DNA from: Collinsella sp.
GTDB taxonomy: Bacteria > Actinomycetota > Coriobacteriia > Coriobacteriales > Coriobacteriaceae
Direction of reading: 5' to 3'
NCBI GenBank assembly: GCA_031292915.1
Contig: JAUMSH010000081.1
Coordinates: 1-33,667 of the forward strand
DNA: 33,667 bases
The translations under genes were made by a program, and so were the position numbers. The notes below the pieces were generated by a model. It was not told where the DNA came from and searched no databases. It saw only the letters and a list, made by a program, of their open reading frames with translations. Shown here one piece after another: positions 26,340-33,568 of this stretch (the first letter of the stretch is position 1; every line of letters starts with the position of its first letter).

Positions 26340-26363
26340 TCCGCCGTTCTGACGAACGGCGGA
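26340..26363. other. Perfect hairpin after gntR-b
   Basis: TCCGCCGTTC (26340-26349) pairs with GAACGGCGGA (26354-26363), loop TGAC, 8 bp after the gntR-b stop. There is no T-tract; it may be a 3'-end stabiliser or a weak terminator. Confidence 0.6.
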
Positions 26364-26377
26364 CCGGTCGACGCTGC

Positions 26378-26476
26378 AAGCCCGCCAGAGCGGCAACCTG
26401 CCTTTCAACTTCGGCGGCATGATCAGAAGATCAATGCCGCCTTGTTTCAAGGCACCTTGCTCGCCCTGGCGGGCTT
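26378..26476. ncRNA. Possible structured RNA or long terminator in the 26333-26705 gap
   Basis: Three nested helices line up: an 11-bp perfect closing stem (26378-26388 with 26466-26476), TGCCTT/AAGGCA (26399-26404, 26449-26454), and a 12-bp apical stem GGCGGCATGATC (26413-26424) with GATC-A-ATGCCGCC (26429-26441). The result is a single 99-nt elongated hairpin. A short TTT at 26475-26477 follows. No promoter of its own is seen. It is either a long terminator of gntR-b or a small RNA; no known family was recognised. Confidence 0.45.
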
Positions 26477-26511
26477 TCGCTGACATTGCCAAAACATCGA
26501 CTACCCGCAGA

Positions 26512-26579
26512 ATGAGCGTGGATAATCTCCCGTTTTTGGCTCAACGGCGTGCTCAAAGTGGGAGATTATCCACGCTCAT
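26512..26579. repeat. 20-bp palindrome before recQ
   Basis: ATGAGCGTGGATAATCTCCC (26512-26531) and its exact inverse (26560-26579) enclose a 28-nt loop. There is no T-tract. Same layout as the other intergenic palindromes, different sequence. Confidence 0.88.
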
Positions 26580-26668
26580 CCGGAAAGTGTCCAAAAATCC
26601 ACGCTCGTTCCCTTCGGATTGCATCGCCCGTGGCCGGCAGCGGCGCGGCACCGGTCCGCGTGGCGGCG

Positions 26669-26674
26669 TATAAT
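26669..26674 (+). promoter_or_regulatory. -10 box of the recQ/gntR-c unit
   Basis: A consensus TATAAT 32 bp before the recQ start codon, in otherwise GC-rich DNA. The -35 region (around 26646) has no good match. Confidence 0.45.
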
Positions 26675-26705
26675 CGGCGGCAGATGACTTGGACGTTAGG
26701 AAACC

Positions 26706-28685
26706 ATGACCGATAGCATGCAGCAGATGGCGCTCGACACGCTCGGCGCCTATTTTGGCTACACCTCGTTTCGCCCAGGACAGGACCGCATGGTCGATGC
26801 GATTCTTGCCGGTCGCGATGCGCTGGGCGTTATGCCCACGGGCGCCGGCAAGTCCATTTGCTACCAGGTGCCCGCGCTCATGCTGCCCGGCATCACCTTT
26901 GTGGTGAGTCCGCTGCTGTCGCTTATGGAGGACCAGACCCGTGCGTTGCTCGCGGCGGGTGCGCGACCCAGCTATCTCAACTCCAGCCTTACCCCGGCCC
27001 AGCAAAACACCGTGCTCAAGCGGGCGCGCGAGGGCCGCTACCAGCTTATGTACGTGGCGCCCGAGCGCCTGCTCGAGCCACGCTTTTTAGCCTTTGCACA
27101 GGAGGCCGCGGCCGACGGCGGCATCGGCGTGCCGCTCGTGGCCATTGACGAGGCGCACTGCGTGAGCCAATGGGGCCAGGATTTTCGCCCCGCCTACCTG
27201 CAGATTCGCGAGTTCATCGAATCGCTTCCGCAGCGCCCAATCGTGGCGGCCTTTACCGCTACGGCGACCGAGCGTGTGCGCACGGATATTCAGCAGATGC
27301 TCGGTCTGCAAAACCCCGCGACGGTGGTGACGGGCTTCGATCGCAAGAACCTCTACTTTGGCTGCGAGGAGATGGGCGACAAGGCTAAGACCGCGTGGGT
27401 GCGCGACTACGTGATCGCGCATTCGAGCGAGAGCGGCATCGTGTATTGCTCGACTCGCAAGACGGTCGACGTGCTGGCCGCGGAGCTTGCCGAGGCCCTG
27501 GACCCCAGCGGCATTCGCGTGGGCCGCTACCATGCTGGCATGGGCAACGACGCCCGCCGCCAGAGCCAACGCGCCTTTATCGACGACGATATCCAGGTGA
27601 TGGTTGCCACCAACGCCTTTGGCATGGGCATCGACAAGCCCAACGTGCGCTACGTGATTCACAACAACGTGCCCGAGAGTATCGAGGCCTACTACCAGGA
27701 GGCTGGTCGCGCTGGCCGCGACGGCGACCCGGCCAGCTGCCACCTGCTGTGGAACGGTAACGATTTTCGCATGCGCCGCTTTCTGATCGACCGCGGCGAT
27801 GCTGCCGACGAGGCGCTCGACGACGAGCAGCGCGCGTGGGCGCTCCAGAATCGATATCGTCTGCTCAGCCAGATGGAGGGCTACTGCAATACCACCGGCT
27901 GCCTGCGCGAATACATGCTGCGCTACTTTGGCGACGAGGCCGCGGCCGAGCATGCCGCGGCCGGTACGGGCGGCACCGCCACGGATGAGGCCGAGGGCTG
28001 CGGCAACTGCAGCAATTGCCTCACGCAGTTCGAGGTCGAGGACGTCACCGATATGGCCCGCGCCGCCGTGCGCTATGTGGCCACGCGTCCCATGCGCTTT
28101 GGCAAGTCACCGATCGCCGACGTGCTCCACGGCGGCAACACCGAGCGCATTCGCCAGATGCATCTGGATGAGGACCGCGGCTACGGTGAGCTGTCGAGCG
28201 AATCGGTCGGGCGCATCAAGGACATCATCGGCCAGCTGTGCGGCCGCGGTTATCTGGCCACCTCGCAGGGGCAGTACCCGGTCGTGGGGCTGGGCCCGCG
28301 CGCCGGCGAGGTCGAGAACGAGGCGTTTGCCTTTACCGTTAAGCGTCGCGCGTCCAAGCGCAAGGCCTCGACCCGCGCCCGCCGTGCGGTGGATCTGCTG
28401 CGTGAGGAGGCCGAGCTGGATCAGCGCCCGCGCGTGGGTGACGATGCCGAGCTGTTCGAGCGCCTGCGTGCCCTGCGCAAGGAGATTTCGACCGAGCTGG
28501 AGATGGCGCCGTACATGGTCTTTTCCGACAAGGCCCTGCGCGGCCTGTGCCGCCTGCGCCCGCAGACACGCGACGAGCTGATCCAGGTCAACGGCATCGG
28601 CGAGAAAAAGGCCGACGCCTTTGGTGAGCAGTTTATGGCGGCGATTGAAGAATTTGAGTCCGAGCATGCGCGGGATGGAGCGTAA
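26706..28685 (+). CDS. recQ: ATP-dependent DNA helicase RecQ
   Basis: 659 residues, complete. The helicase core has Walker A MPTGAGKSICYQVPA (43-57), DEAHCVSQWGQDFRP (about 147-161) with the aromatic-rich loop, and TATATERVR. The zinc site uses C399 (GCLREYMLRYFGDE) and CGNCSNC (about 432-438). The spacer between them is about 15 residues longer than in E. coli and rich in Ala/Gly. A winged-helix RQC domain (about 445-540) and an HRDC domain (about 582-655: YMVFSDKALRGLCRLRPQTR) follow. It unwinds recombination and fork structures 3'-5'. The stop lies 2 bp before gntR-c, so the two are cotranscribed. Confidence 0.97.
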   Translation: MTDSMQQMALDTLGAYFGYTSFRPGQDRMVDAILAGRDALGVMPTGAGKSICYQVPALMLPGITFVVSPLLSLMEDQTRALLAAGARPSYLNSSLTPAQQNTVLKRAREGRYQLMYVAPERLLEPRFLAFAQEAAADGGIGVPLVAIDEAHCVSQWGQDFRPAYLQIREFIESLPQRPIVAAFTATATERVRTDIQQMLGLQNPATVVTGFDRKNLYFGCEEMGDKAKTAWVRDYVIAHSSESGIVYCSTRKTVDVLAAELAEALDPSGIRVGRYHAGMGNDARRQSQRAFIDDDIQVMVATNAFGMGIDKPNVRYVIHNNVPESIEAYYQEAGRAGRDGDPASCHLLWNGNDFRMRRFLIDRGDAADEALDDEQRAWALQNRYRLLSQMEGYCNTTGCLREYMLRYFGDEAAAEHAAAGTGGTATDEAEGCGNCSNCLTQFEVEDVTDMARAAVRYVATRPMRFGKSPIADVLHGGNTERIRQMHLDEDRGYGELSSESVGRIKDIIGQLCGRGYLATSQGQYPVVGLGPRAGEVENEAFAFTVKRRASKRKASTRARRAVDLLREEAELDQRPRVGDDAELFERLRALRKEISTELEMAPYMVFSDKALRGLCRLRPQTRDELIQVNGIGEKKADAFGEQFMAAIEEFESEHARDGA

Positions 28686-28687
28686 CG

Positions 28688-29452
28688 ATGGTAGCCGATA
28701 ACAAGACCGAACGTTCCGAGCACGCCGAGGTGTCCGCCGTGCCGCTGTACCAGCAGGTCATGGACGACCTAAAGGGCGAGATCGCGCGCGGCGTGTACCC
28801 AGCCGGCTCGCGCATCCCTGCCGAGATGGAGCTCGCGAAGTCCTACGGCGTGGGGCGCATCACGGTGCGCCGTGCCATCGAGGAGCTGTCGCGCGCGGGG
28901 TATCTCAACCGCCAGCAGGGGAGGGGTACCTTTGTGTGCGCTCCCAAACTCAAGCGCAAGATTCGCCAGAAGGGTGACGTCCAGAGTTTTACTGAGGGTT
29001 GTGCTGCCAACGACATGGCGCCGGGTGCGCGTCTGGTGACGCGCACGGTGGTCGCGGCGACGCGCGAGGATGCGGCGTTCTTTGGCGTGGAGCCCGGCTG
29101 CGAGCTCATCGTGGTCGAGCGCGTGCGCACGGCCGACGGCATCCCCGTTATGCTCGAGAACAACGCCTTTGTGCTCGCCGACCATCCCTACCTGCAGACG
29201 CTGGCCGACGAGGACCTCACCGATAACTCGATCTTTGCGCTCGTTGCCGAGCATTCGGGTCGCGCGCCGCTCAAGTCCGATCCCTGCACCGTGGAGATTG
29301 CGCTTGCCGATGCTCAGGCGGCCCCGCTGCTGGAGGTGCCGGTCGGTGAGCCGCTCTTCTATATGGAGGCGTACTTTACCGATGAGGACGAGCGCCCCTT
29401 GCTGCTCGGCCGCCAAAAGATCGTGGGCTCGCGCTACGTCTTCGACATCTAA
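28688..29452 (+). CDS. GntR-c, HutC-type regulator with UTRA domain
   Basis: 254 residues. After a 15-residue leader, the winged helix (about 17-85) contains RIPAEMELAKSYGVGRITVR and YLNRQQGRGTFVCA. The UTRA domain (about 105-250) has ERVRTADGIPVMLENNAFVL and ends GRQKIVGSRYVFDI. It is a paralogue of GntR-b. The start ATG is 2 bp after the recQ stop and GGAGCG overlaps the recQ end, so translation is probably coupled. SIS-c begins 145 bp downstream behind its own promoter and repeats, making it the likely target. Transcription driven by recQ's promoter is odd for a sugar regulator. Confidence 0.92.
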   Translation: MVADNKTERSEHAEVSAVPLYQQVMDDLKGEIARGVYPAGSRIPAEMELAKSYGVGRITVRRAIEELSRAGYLNRQQGRGTFVCAPKLKRKIRQKGDVQSFTEGCAANDMAPGARLVTRTVVAATREDAAFFGVEPGCELIVVERVRTADGIPVMLENNAFVLADHPYLQTLADEDLTDNSIFALVAEHSGRAPLKSDPCTVEIALADAQAAPLLEVPVGEPLFYMEAYFTDEDERPLLLGRQKIVGSRYVFDI

Positions 29453-29461
29453 CGTCCACAG

Positions 29462-29542
29462 ATAGAACAACATAGAACAAATTTGCCGAGATAACTTCAC
29501 GGGCGTTGTTGCACGTGTTATAAATAGGACAACATAGAACGA
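29462..29542 (+). promoter_or_regulatory. SIS-c promoter flanked by direct-repeat operators
   Basis: A 19-bp unit ATAGRACAACATAGAACRA occurs at 29462-29480 and 29524-29542 (17 of 19 identical), 62 bp apart. Each unit is itself a tandem of ATAGRACAAC. Between them lies a promoter with -35 TTCACG (29496-29501), 17-bp spacer and -10 TATAAA (29519-29524). The downstream unit abuts the -10 box, so binding would block initiation. Likely GntR-c sites. Confidence 0.6.
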
Positions 29543-29596
29543 CAGCAGGTACGAGCTGCCGTCGCTCAAAGCCGCCCCACAAGGAGGAACATCAGG

Positions 29597-30565
29597 ATGA
29601 ACGCACATGATCTGGTTCAGGAAATCATCGAGCGCAAAGGCAGGATCGAGAACGTCTTTTGGATCGCCTGCGGCGGTTCGATGATCGACCTGATGCCGGC
29701 CAACGAGCTGCTCAAGCGCGAGGCCACCACTTTTACTTCGACGGTCTACACGGCACGCGAGTTTTGCCTGATGGCCCCCAAGAGCCTAGGGCCGAAGTCG
29801 CTCGTTATTGCCTGCAGCCACAGCGGCAACACGCAGGAGGTCGTCGACGGCTGCGAGATGGCGCTGGCCGCCGGCGCCGAGGTCGTTGCCCTCACCGACT
29901 GCGAGGGCTCCAAGATCGACAACGGCAAGTGGACCACCTGGGTCTACCCCTGGGGCGAGGGCGTGCCGCAGGCCGAGGTGCCTCAGGGTATCGGCGCCCT
30001 GATGGCTGCCGAGTTGCTCGACCAGCAGGAGGGTTACGAGGCGCTTGCCGACATGTATGCCGGTCTTAAGCAGATGGATGCCCTGTTGCCCGCTGCCCGC
30101 GAGAAGGTCAACGCCGAGCTGGGCGCCCGTTTTGCCGAGCTCTGCCAGCAGCACAAGTTCTTCTATATCCTGGGCTCCGGCCCCAACTTTAGCCAGACCT
30201 ACGCCATGGCGATCTGCTCGCTCATGGAGATGCAATGGCAGCACTGCTGCTACATCCACTCCGGCGAGTACTTCCACGGCCCGTTCGAGGCCACCGAGCC
30301 CGGCGTGTTCTACTTTGTGCAGCTTGGTGCCGGCGAGTGCCGCCCCATGGAGGAGCGCGCTCTTGCGTTCCTCAACACGCACACCGATACGATTATGGTG
30401 CTCGACGCGCTTGAGTACGGCGTGGGCGAGGTGCCTGCCAGCGTGCGTTCGTTCCTGGAGCCGATCTTCTTCTACAACATGAGCTGCGAGCTGCGCGCCG
30501 CCCGCGGCAAGGTCTTCGACCACAGCCCCGAGGTTCGTCGCTACATGGGCATCGAGCAGTACTAG
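29597..30565 (+). CDS. SIS-c: SIS-domain sugar-phosphate deglycase (FrlB-like)
   Basis: 322 residues, two SIS subdomains. The glycine turn is VFWIACGGSMID (19-30), followed by IACSHSGNTQEVVDG (70-84). The catalytic pair is Glu211 (LMEMQW) and His227 (GEYFHGPFE), 16 residues apart. It shares the GEYFHGPFE block and RRYM near the C-terminus with SIS-b, but ends RRYMGIEQY where a and b have RRYMWKL. Expected reaction: 6-phosphofructosamine to hexose 6-phosphate plus amine. AAGGAGGA lies 8 bp before the ATG. It has its own promoter with repeated operators and no transport gene beside it, so its substrate would enter through the PTS at 19458 or a transporter elsewhere. Confidence 0.84.
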   Translation: MNAHDLVQEIIERKGRIENVFWIACGGSMIDLMPANELLKREATTFTSTVYTAREFCLMAPKSLGPKSLVIACSHSGNTQEVVDGCEMALAAGAEVVALTDCEGSKIDNGKWTTWVYPWGEGVPQAEVPQGIGALMAAELLDQQEGYEALADMYAGLKQMDALLPAAREKVNAELGARFAELCQQHKFFYILGSGPNFSQTYAMAICSLMEMQWQHCCYIHSGEYFHGPFEATEPGVFYFVQLGAGECRPMEERALAFLNTHTDTIMVLDALEYGVGEVPASVRSFLEPIFFYNMSCELRAARGKVFDHSPEVRRYMGIEQY

Positions 30566-30613
30566 GTACCGGGAAAAGCATTCACCTTCGATTCGCAAGT
30601 GAACAGCGTGCGT

Positions 30614-30652
30614 AAAAAGCGGGCCGCGCCGGGGATTTCCGGCGCGGCCCGC
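30614..30652 (-). terminator. Terminator of the hydroxyacid dehydrogenase gene
   Basis: A perfect 14-bp stem (30619-30632 with 30639-30652), loop GGATTT. On the minus strand it is followed by T5 (complement of 30614-30618), so it terminates the minus-strand gene at 30696. It may also slow + strand transcription from SIS-c, although no T-tract follows on that side. Confidence 0.9.
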
Positions 30653-30695
30653 TTGGTATCGCGCTTAGATTCGCAAGGTTGCGGCAGCCAGCGGC

Positions 30696-31673
30696 CTACT
30701 TTGCGTCGTAGGCCTCGGCGTCCCACCAGTCGAGCTGGGCGATGTTGTCGCGAATGTGCTGGCAGCTCTTGTGGAAGCCCTCGAGCTCGTGCTCGGACAG
30801 GTCCAGTGTGTAAACCTCCTCGACGCCCTCGGCACCGATCACGCACGGCAGGGAGGTAAAGATGCCCTCCTCACCATATTGGCCGGTCATGAGCGTGGAG
30901 GCGGAAAGCACGGCGTGCTCGTTGTGCAGCACGGCGGCGCAGACGCGCGCGGCGGAGTTGGCGACGGCGTACTCGGTGCACTGCTTGCCCTGGTAGGTCA
31001 CATAGCCGCCCTTGCGCGCGAGCTCCTCGACCTCCATGTGGTCGAAGGCGTACTTGTCGGGGTTCTCGGCCTGGAGCTCGTTGAGGCTCTTGCCGGCGAT
31101 GGTCGCGGCCTTAAAGGCGGCCAGCTGGCTAAAGCCGTGCTCGCCGATCATGTAGGCGTCGACGGACTTGGGGCTCACGCCGACCTTTTTGGAGATCTCG
31201 GTGCGCAGGCGGGCAGAGTCCAGACCGCAGCCCGAGCCGATGATCTTCTTGGGATCGTAGCCGGTCAGGTGCCACAGCTCGGTGCATACGACGTCGCAGG
31301 GGTTGGAGATGCTCACGAAGATGCCGTCAAAGCCGGCGTCGACGATGCGCTTGGCAAAGGTGCGGGCGGCGTCGGTGGTAAAGAACAGCTCGCCGTCGCG
31401 GTTGCCGGCGGCCAGCGCGACCTTGCCGGCAGCGTTGACGATAACGTCGCAGCAGGCCAGCTCCTCGTAGTGGTCGTAGCAGTTGACGATTTTGGTGTTA
31501 TACGGGACAAACGAAAGGGAGTCGCGCAGGTCCTGGACCTCGGACGTCACCTTGGCCTCGTTGATATCGCACAGGTACAGCTCATCGGCAATGCCCTGCA
31601 TAAGCAGGCTGTTGGCGACATGTGCTCCTACGTGGCCCTGGCCGACCACACCGATCTTACGCGTCTGGTACAT
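30696..31673 (-). CDS. L-2-hydroxyacid dehydrogenase (LDH/HicDH family)
   Basis: 325 residues. The NAD-binding turn IGVVGQGHVGAHVA (7-20) and the acid D36 (LCDIN) fit NAD use. The catalytic set is D152, R155 (LDSARLR) and H179 (IGEHG). The substrate loop reads NAAGKVALAAGNRDGELF (80-97) and lacks the QKPGE pattern of standard lactate dehydrogenases; it is closer to L-2-hydroxyisocaproate dehydrogenases. It therefore reduces pyruvate or a bulkier 2-oxoacid to the L-hydroxyacid, recycling NADH in fermentation. ATG 31673 is chosen because GAAAGGA lies 7 bp upstream; the ATG at 31712 is less likely. A -10-like TACAAT lies at 31711-31716 (minus). Divergent from metA. Confidence 0.88.
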   Translation of the reverse strand: MYQTRKIGVVGQGHVGAHVANSLLMQGIADELYLCDINEAKVTSEVQDLRDSLSFVPYNTKIVNCYDHYEELACCDVIVNAAGKVALAAGNRDGELFFTTDAARTFAKRIVDAGFDGIFVSISNPCDVVCTELWHLTGYDPKKIIGSGCGLDSARLRTEISKKVGVSPKSVDAYMIGEHGFSQLAAFKAATIAGKSLNELQAENPDKYAFDHMEVEELARKGGYVTYQGKQCTEYAVANSAARVCAAVLHNEHAVLSASTLMTGQYGEEGIFTSLPCVIGAEGVEEVYTLDLSEHELEGFHKSCQHIRDNIAQLDWWDAEAYDAK

Positions 31674-31884
31674 ATATGTATCCTTTCGGCCGAGTTTTTC
31701 GCGTCGAACCATTGTAGCGTCCTGCTACCACTTTGCTAGGCTAAAGCGCTGCAGATTTTTGGGACATGCCTTAATCTCTACTTTTGGAGTGATTTGGGCC
31801 GCTGACGGCATCGCTGGGCGATGTGCTCGCGCGGATGGGGCTGCTCGTTGTACCATAGCTGCAACTGACTCGTAAGGAGCATCC

Positions 31885-32811
31885 ATGCCCATTCGCATTC
31901 CCGACGCCCTCCCTGCCGCCGCGCAGCTCGAGAGCGAGAACATCTTTGTCATGACCGAGTACCGCGCGCTGCACCAGGACATCCGCCCGCTGCGCGTGCT
32001 CATCCTCAACCTCATGCCCACCAAGATCGCCACCGAGACGCAAATCATGCGCAAGCTCTCCAATACGCCGCTGCAGGTGGAGGTGGACCTGCTGCGCACC
32101 AAGACGCACGAGGCCACGCACGTAAGCGCCGGCCACCTGGAGACGTTCTACCGCACGTTCGACGACATCCGCGACATCCACTACGACGGCCTGATCATCA
32201 CGGGCGCGCCGGTGGAACAGATGCCGTTCGAAGAGGTCGACTACTGGCCCGAGCTCTGCCAGATCATGGACTGGTCCACCACGCACGTGCACTCTACGCT
32301 GCACATTTGTTGGGGCGCACAGGCGGGGCTCTACCATCATTACGGTATCCAGAAGTATGACCTGCCGGCAAAGGCAAGCGGCGTGTTCGAGCATTATCTG
32401 GTGAAGCCGCAAAGCCCGCTGGTCCGCGGCTTTGACGACCGCTTCTATGCCGTGCATTCGCGCAACACCGATGTGCGTCGCGAGGACGTGGAGGCCGAGC
32501 CGCAGCTTGAGGTCGTGGCCGTGTCCGACGAGGTGGGCCTGTACATCGTCAAGTCGACCGACAGCCGTCGCTTCTTTGTCTTTGGCCATCCCGAGTACGA
32601 CACCGATACGCTGCGCCTGGAGTACGAGCGCGATGTGAAGCGCGGGCTCAACCCGGAGGTGCCGGCGCATTACTTCCCGGGCGACGACCCCTCCGCCGAG
32701 CCGCGCAACGTCTGGCGCAGCCAGGCTCAGCTGTTCTACACCAACTGGCTCAACTACTACGTCTACCAGACCACGCCCTACGACCTGGCCCGCGCCGGCG
32801 AGGAGCACTAG
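31885..32811 (+). CDS. metA: Homoserine O-acyltransferase MetA, predicted acetyl type
   Basis: 308 residues, first committed step of methionine synthesis: transfer of an acyl group from acyl-CoA to homoserine. The catalytic triad falls at canonical numbers, Cys142 (HICWGAQAG), His235 and Glu237 (FGHPEYD). Residue 111 in ITGAPVEQM is Glu. In this family Glu111 marks acetyl-CoA use and Gly111 succinyl-CoA use, so the product is probably O-acetylhomoserine. AAGGAG (31874-31879) precedes the ATG. I looked for a SAM riboswitch in the 211-bp divergent region and found no recognisable fold. It converges with fthC, with 23 bp between the stops. Confidence 0.96.
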   Translation: MPIRIPDALPAAAQLESENIFVMTEYRALHQDIRPLRVLILNLMPTKIATETQIMRKLSNTPLQVEVDLLRTKTHEATHVSAGHLETFYRTFDDIRDIHYDGLIITGAPVEQMPFEEVDYWPELCQIMDWSTTHVHSTLHICWGAQAGLYHHYGIQKYDLPAKASGVFEHYLVKPQSPLVRGFDDRFYAVHSRNTDVRREDVEAEPQLEVVAVSDEVGLYIVKSTDSRRFFVFGHPEYDTDTLRLEYERDVKRGLNPEVPAHYFPGDDPSAEPRNVWRSQAQLFYTNWLNYYVYQTTPYDLARAGEEH

Positions 32812-32834
32812 GCCGTCGGGAGGTGCGCCAGCCG

Positions 32835-33431
32835 TTAGGCGCTGACGATGTGGGGCAGCGGCAGGTCGTGGGCGTCGGTGGGAACGTGGCCGACGCGCTG
32901 TTCGTCAAAGGCGATGCCGATGATCTGGCATGTGGCCGAAAGCGTGGGCAGGTAGCGGTCGTAGCAACCGCCGCCGTAGCCCAGGCGCGCGCCGGTTTGG
33001 TCGAAGGCCACGAGCGGCACGATAATCATGTCGAGAACATCGGCAGGCACGATAGGGAAGCGGTCGCTGTCGATGTCCATGGCCGTGAAGGCCCGCGTGG
33101 GGTGGGCGATAAACGGAGCCGCGGACGCATCGTCGACAGCAACTGCCCGCATGCACATGCGCTGGCCACAAGCTGTGGCTTCGGCTGCCGAGAGCATGCA
33201 CGGATAGGCCACGCGCCAGTCGCGTTTGGCGGCCGCCGCGGCAAACGCGGCAGGATTGACTTCGGAACCCATCGCGGCATAGACGGCAACGGTGTGCGGT
33301 GCCGCGGGATCCGAGCGGCCCAGCAGCTCGGCCAGCCGCGCACAGATAACGGCAGACTTCGCTGCCCGCACATTCAAATCAATCGCATCGCGCCGGGCAA
33401 TCACCGCTCGCCGCAATTTAGCCTTGTCCAT
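32835..33431 (-). CDS. fthC: 5-formyltetrahydrofolate cyclo-ligase
   Basis: 198 residues. It converts 5-formyl-THF to 5,10-methenyl-THF with ATP. The signature GYGGGCYDRYL (151-161) and the basic N-terminus (DKAKLRRAVIARRDAI) that binds phosphate are present. Residues 80-115 hold several cysteines and replace the usual middle loop. ATG 33431 is preferred to the ATG at 33458 because GAGGAGG lies upstream at good spacing. The N-terminal side opens onto the repeat cluster 33448-33667. Confidence 0.92.
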   Translation of the reverse strand: MDKAKLRRAVIARRDAIDLNVRAAKSAVICARLAELLGRSDPAAPHTVAVYAAMGSEVNPAAFAAAAAKRDWRVAYPCMLSAAEATACGQRMCMRAVAVDDASAAPFIAHPTRAFTAMDIDSDRFPIVPADVLDMIIVPLVAFDQTGARLGYGGGCYDRYLPTLSATCQIIGIAFDEQRVGHVPTDAHDLPLPHIVSA

Positions 33432-33447
33432 CCTAACCTCCTCTAGC

Positions 33448-33497
33448 AAACCTGCCAAAAAGGGACAGGTTTATTGTGGCAGGTTTATCTGGGCAAA
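33448..33497 (-). repeat. Repeat family B, copy 3 (inverted)
   Basis: Minus-strand copy of the unit at 23342 and 25477. The internal stem AAACCTGCCA (33448-33457) and TGGCAGGTTT (33477-33486) is a perfect 10 bp. It is directly followed by a family A unit. Confidence 0.82.
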
Positions 33498-33507
33498 CAG
33501 CAAAACA

Positions 33508-33538
33508 ACCACGAAGGGGATACATGCACCTTCGTGGT
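33508..33538. repeat. Repeat family A, degenerate copy 3
   Basis: ACCACGAAGG (33508-33517) pairs with CCTTCGTGGT (33529-33538). The sequence matches the units at 15948-15986 and 16025-16063 in its outer parts, with a diverged centre (GGATACATGCA). Confidence 0.65.
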
Positions 33539-33568
33539 GGTCTGTGCTGTGATGGGCGTCTGCGGCGG

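Noticed and set aside
31674..31884. SAM riboswitch or T-box in front of metA
   Set aside because: The 211-bp region shows no conserved riboswitch core, no T-box sequence and no antiterminator pair that I can recognise.
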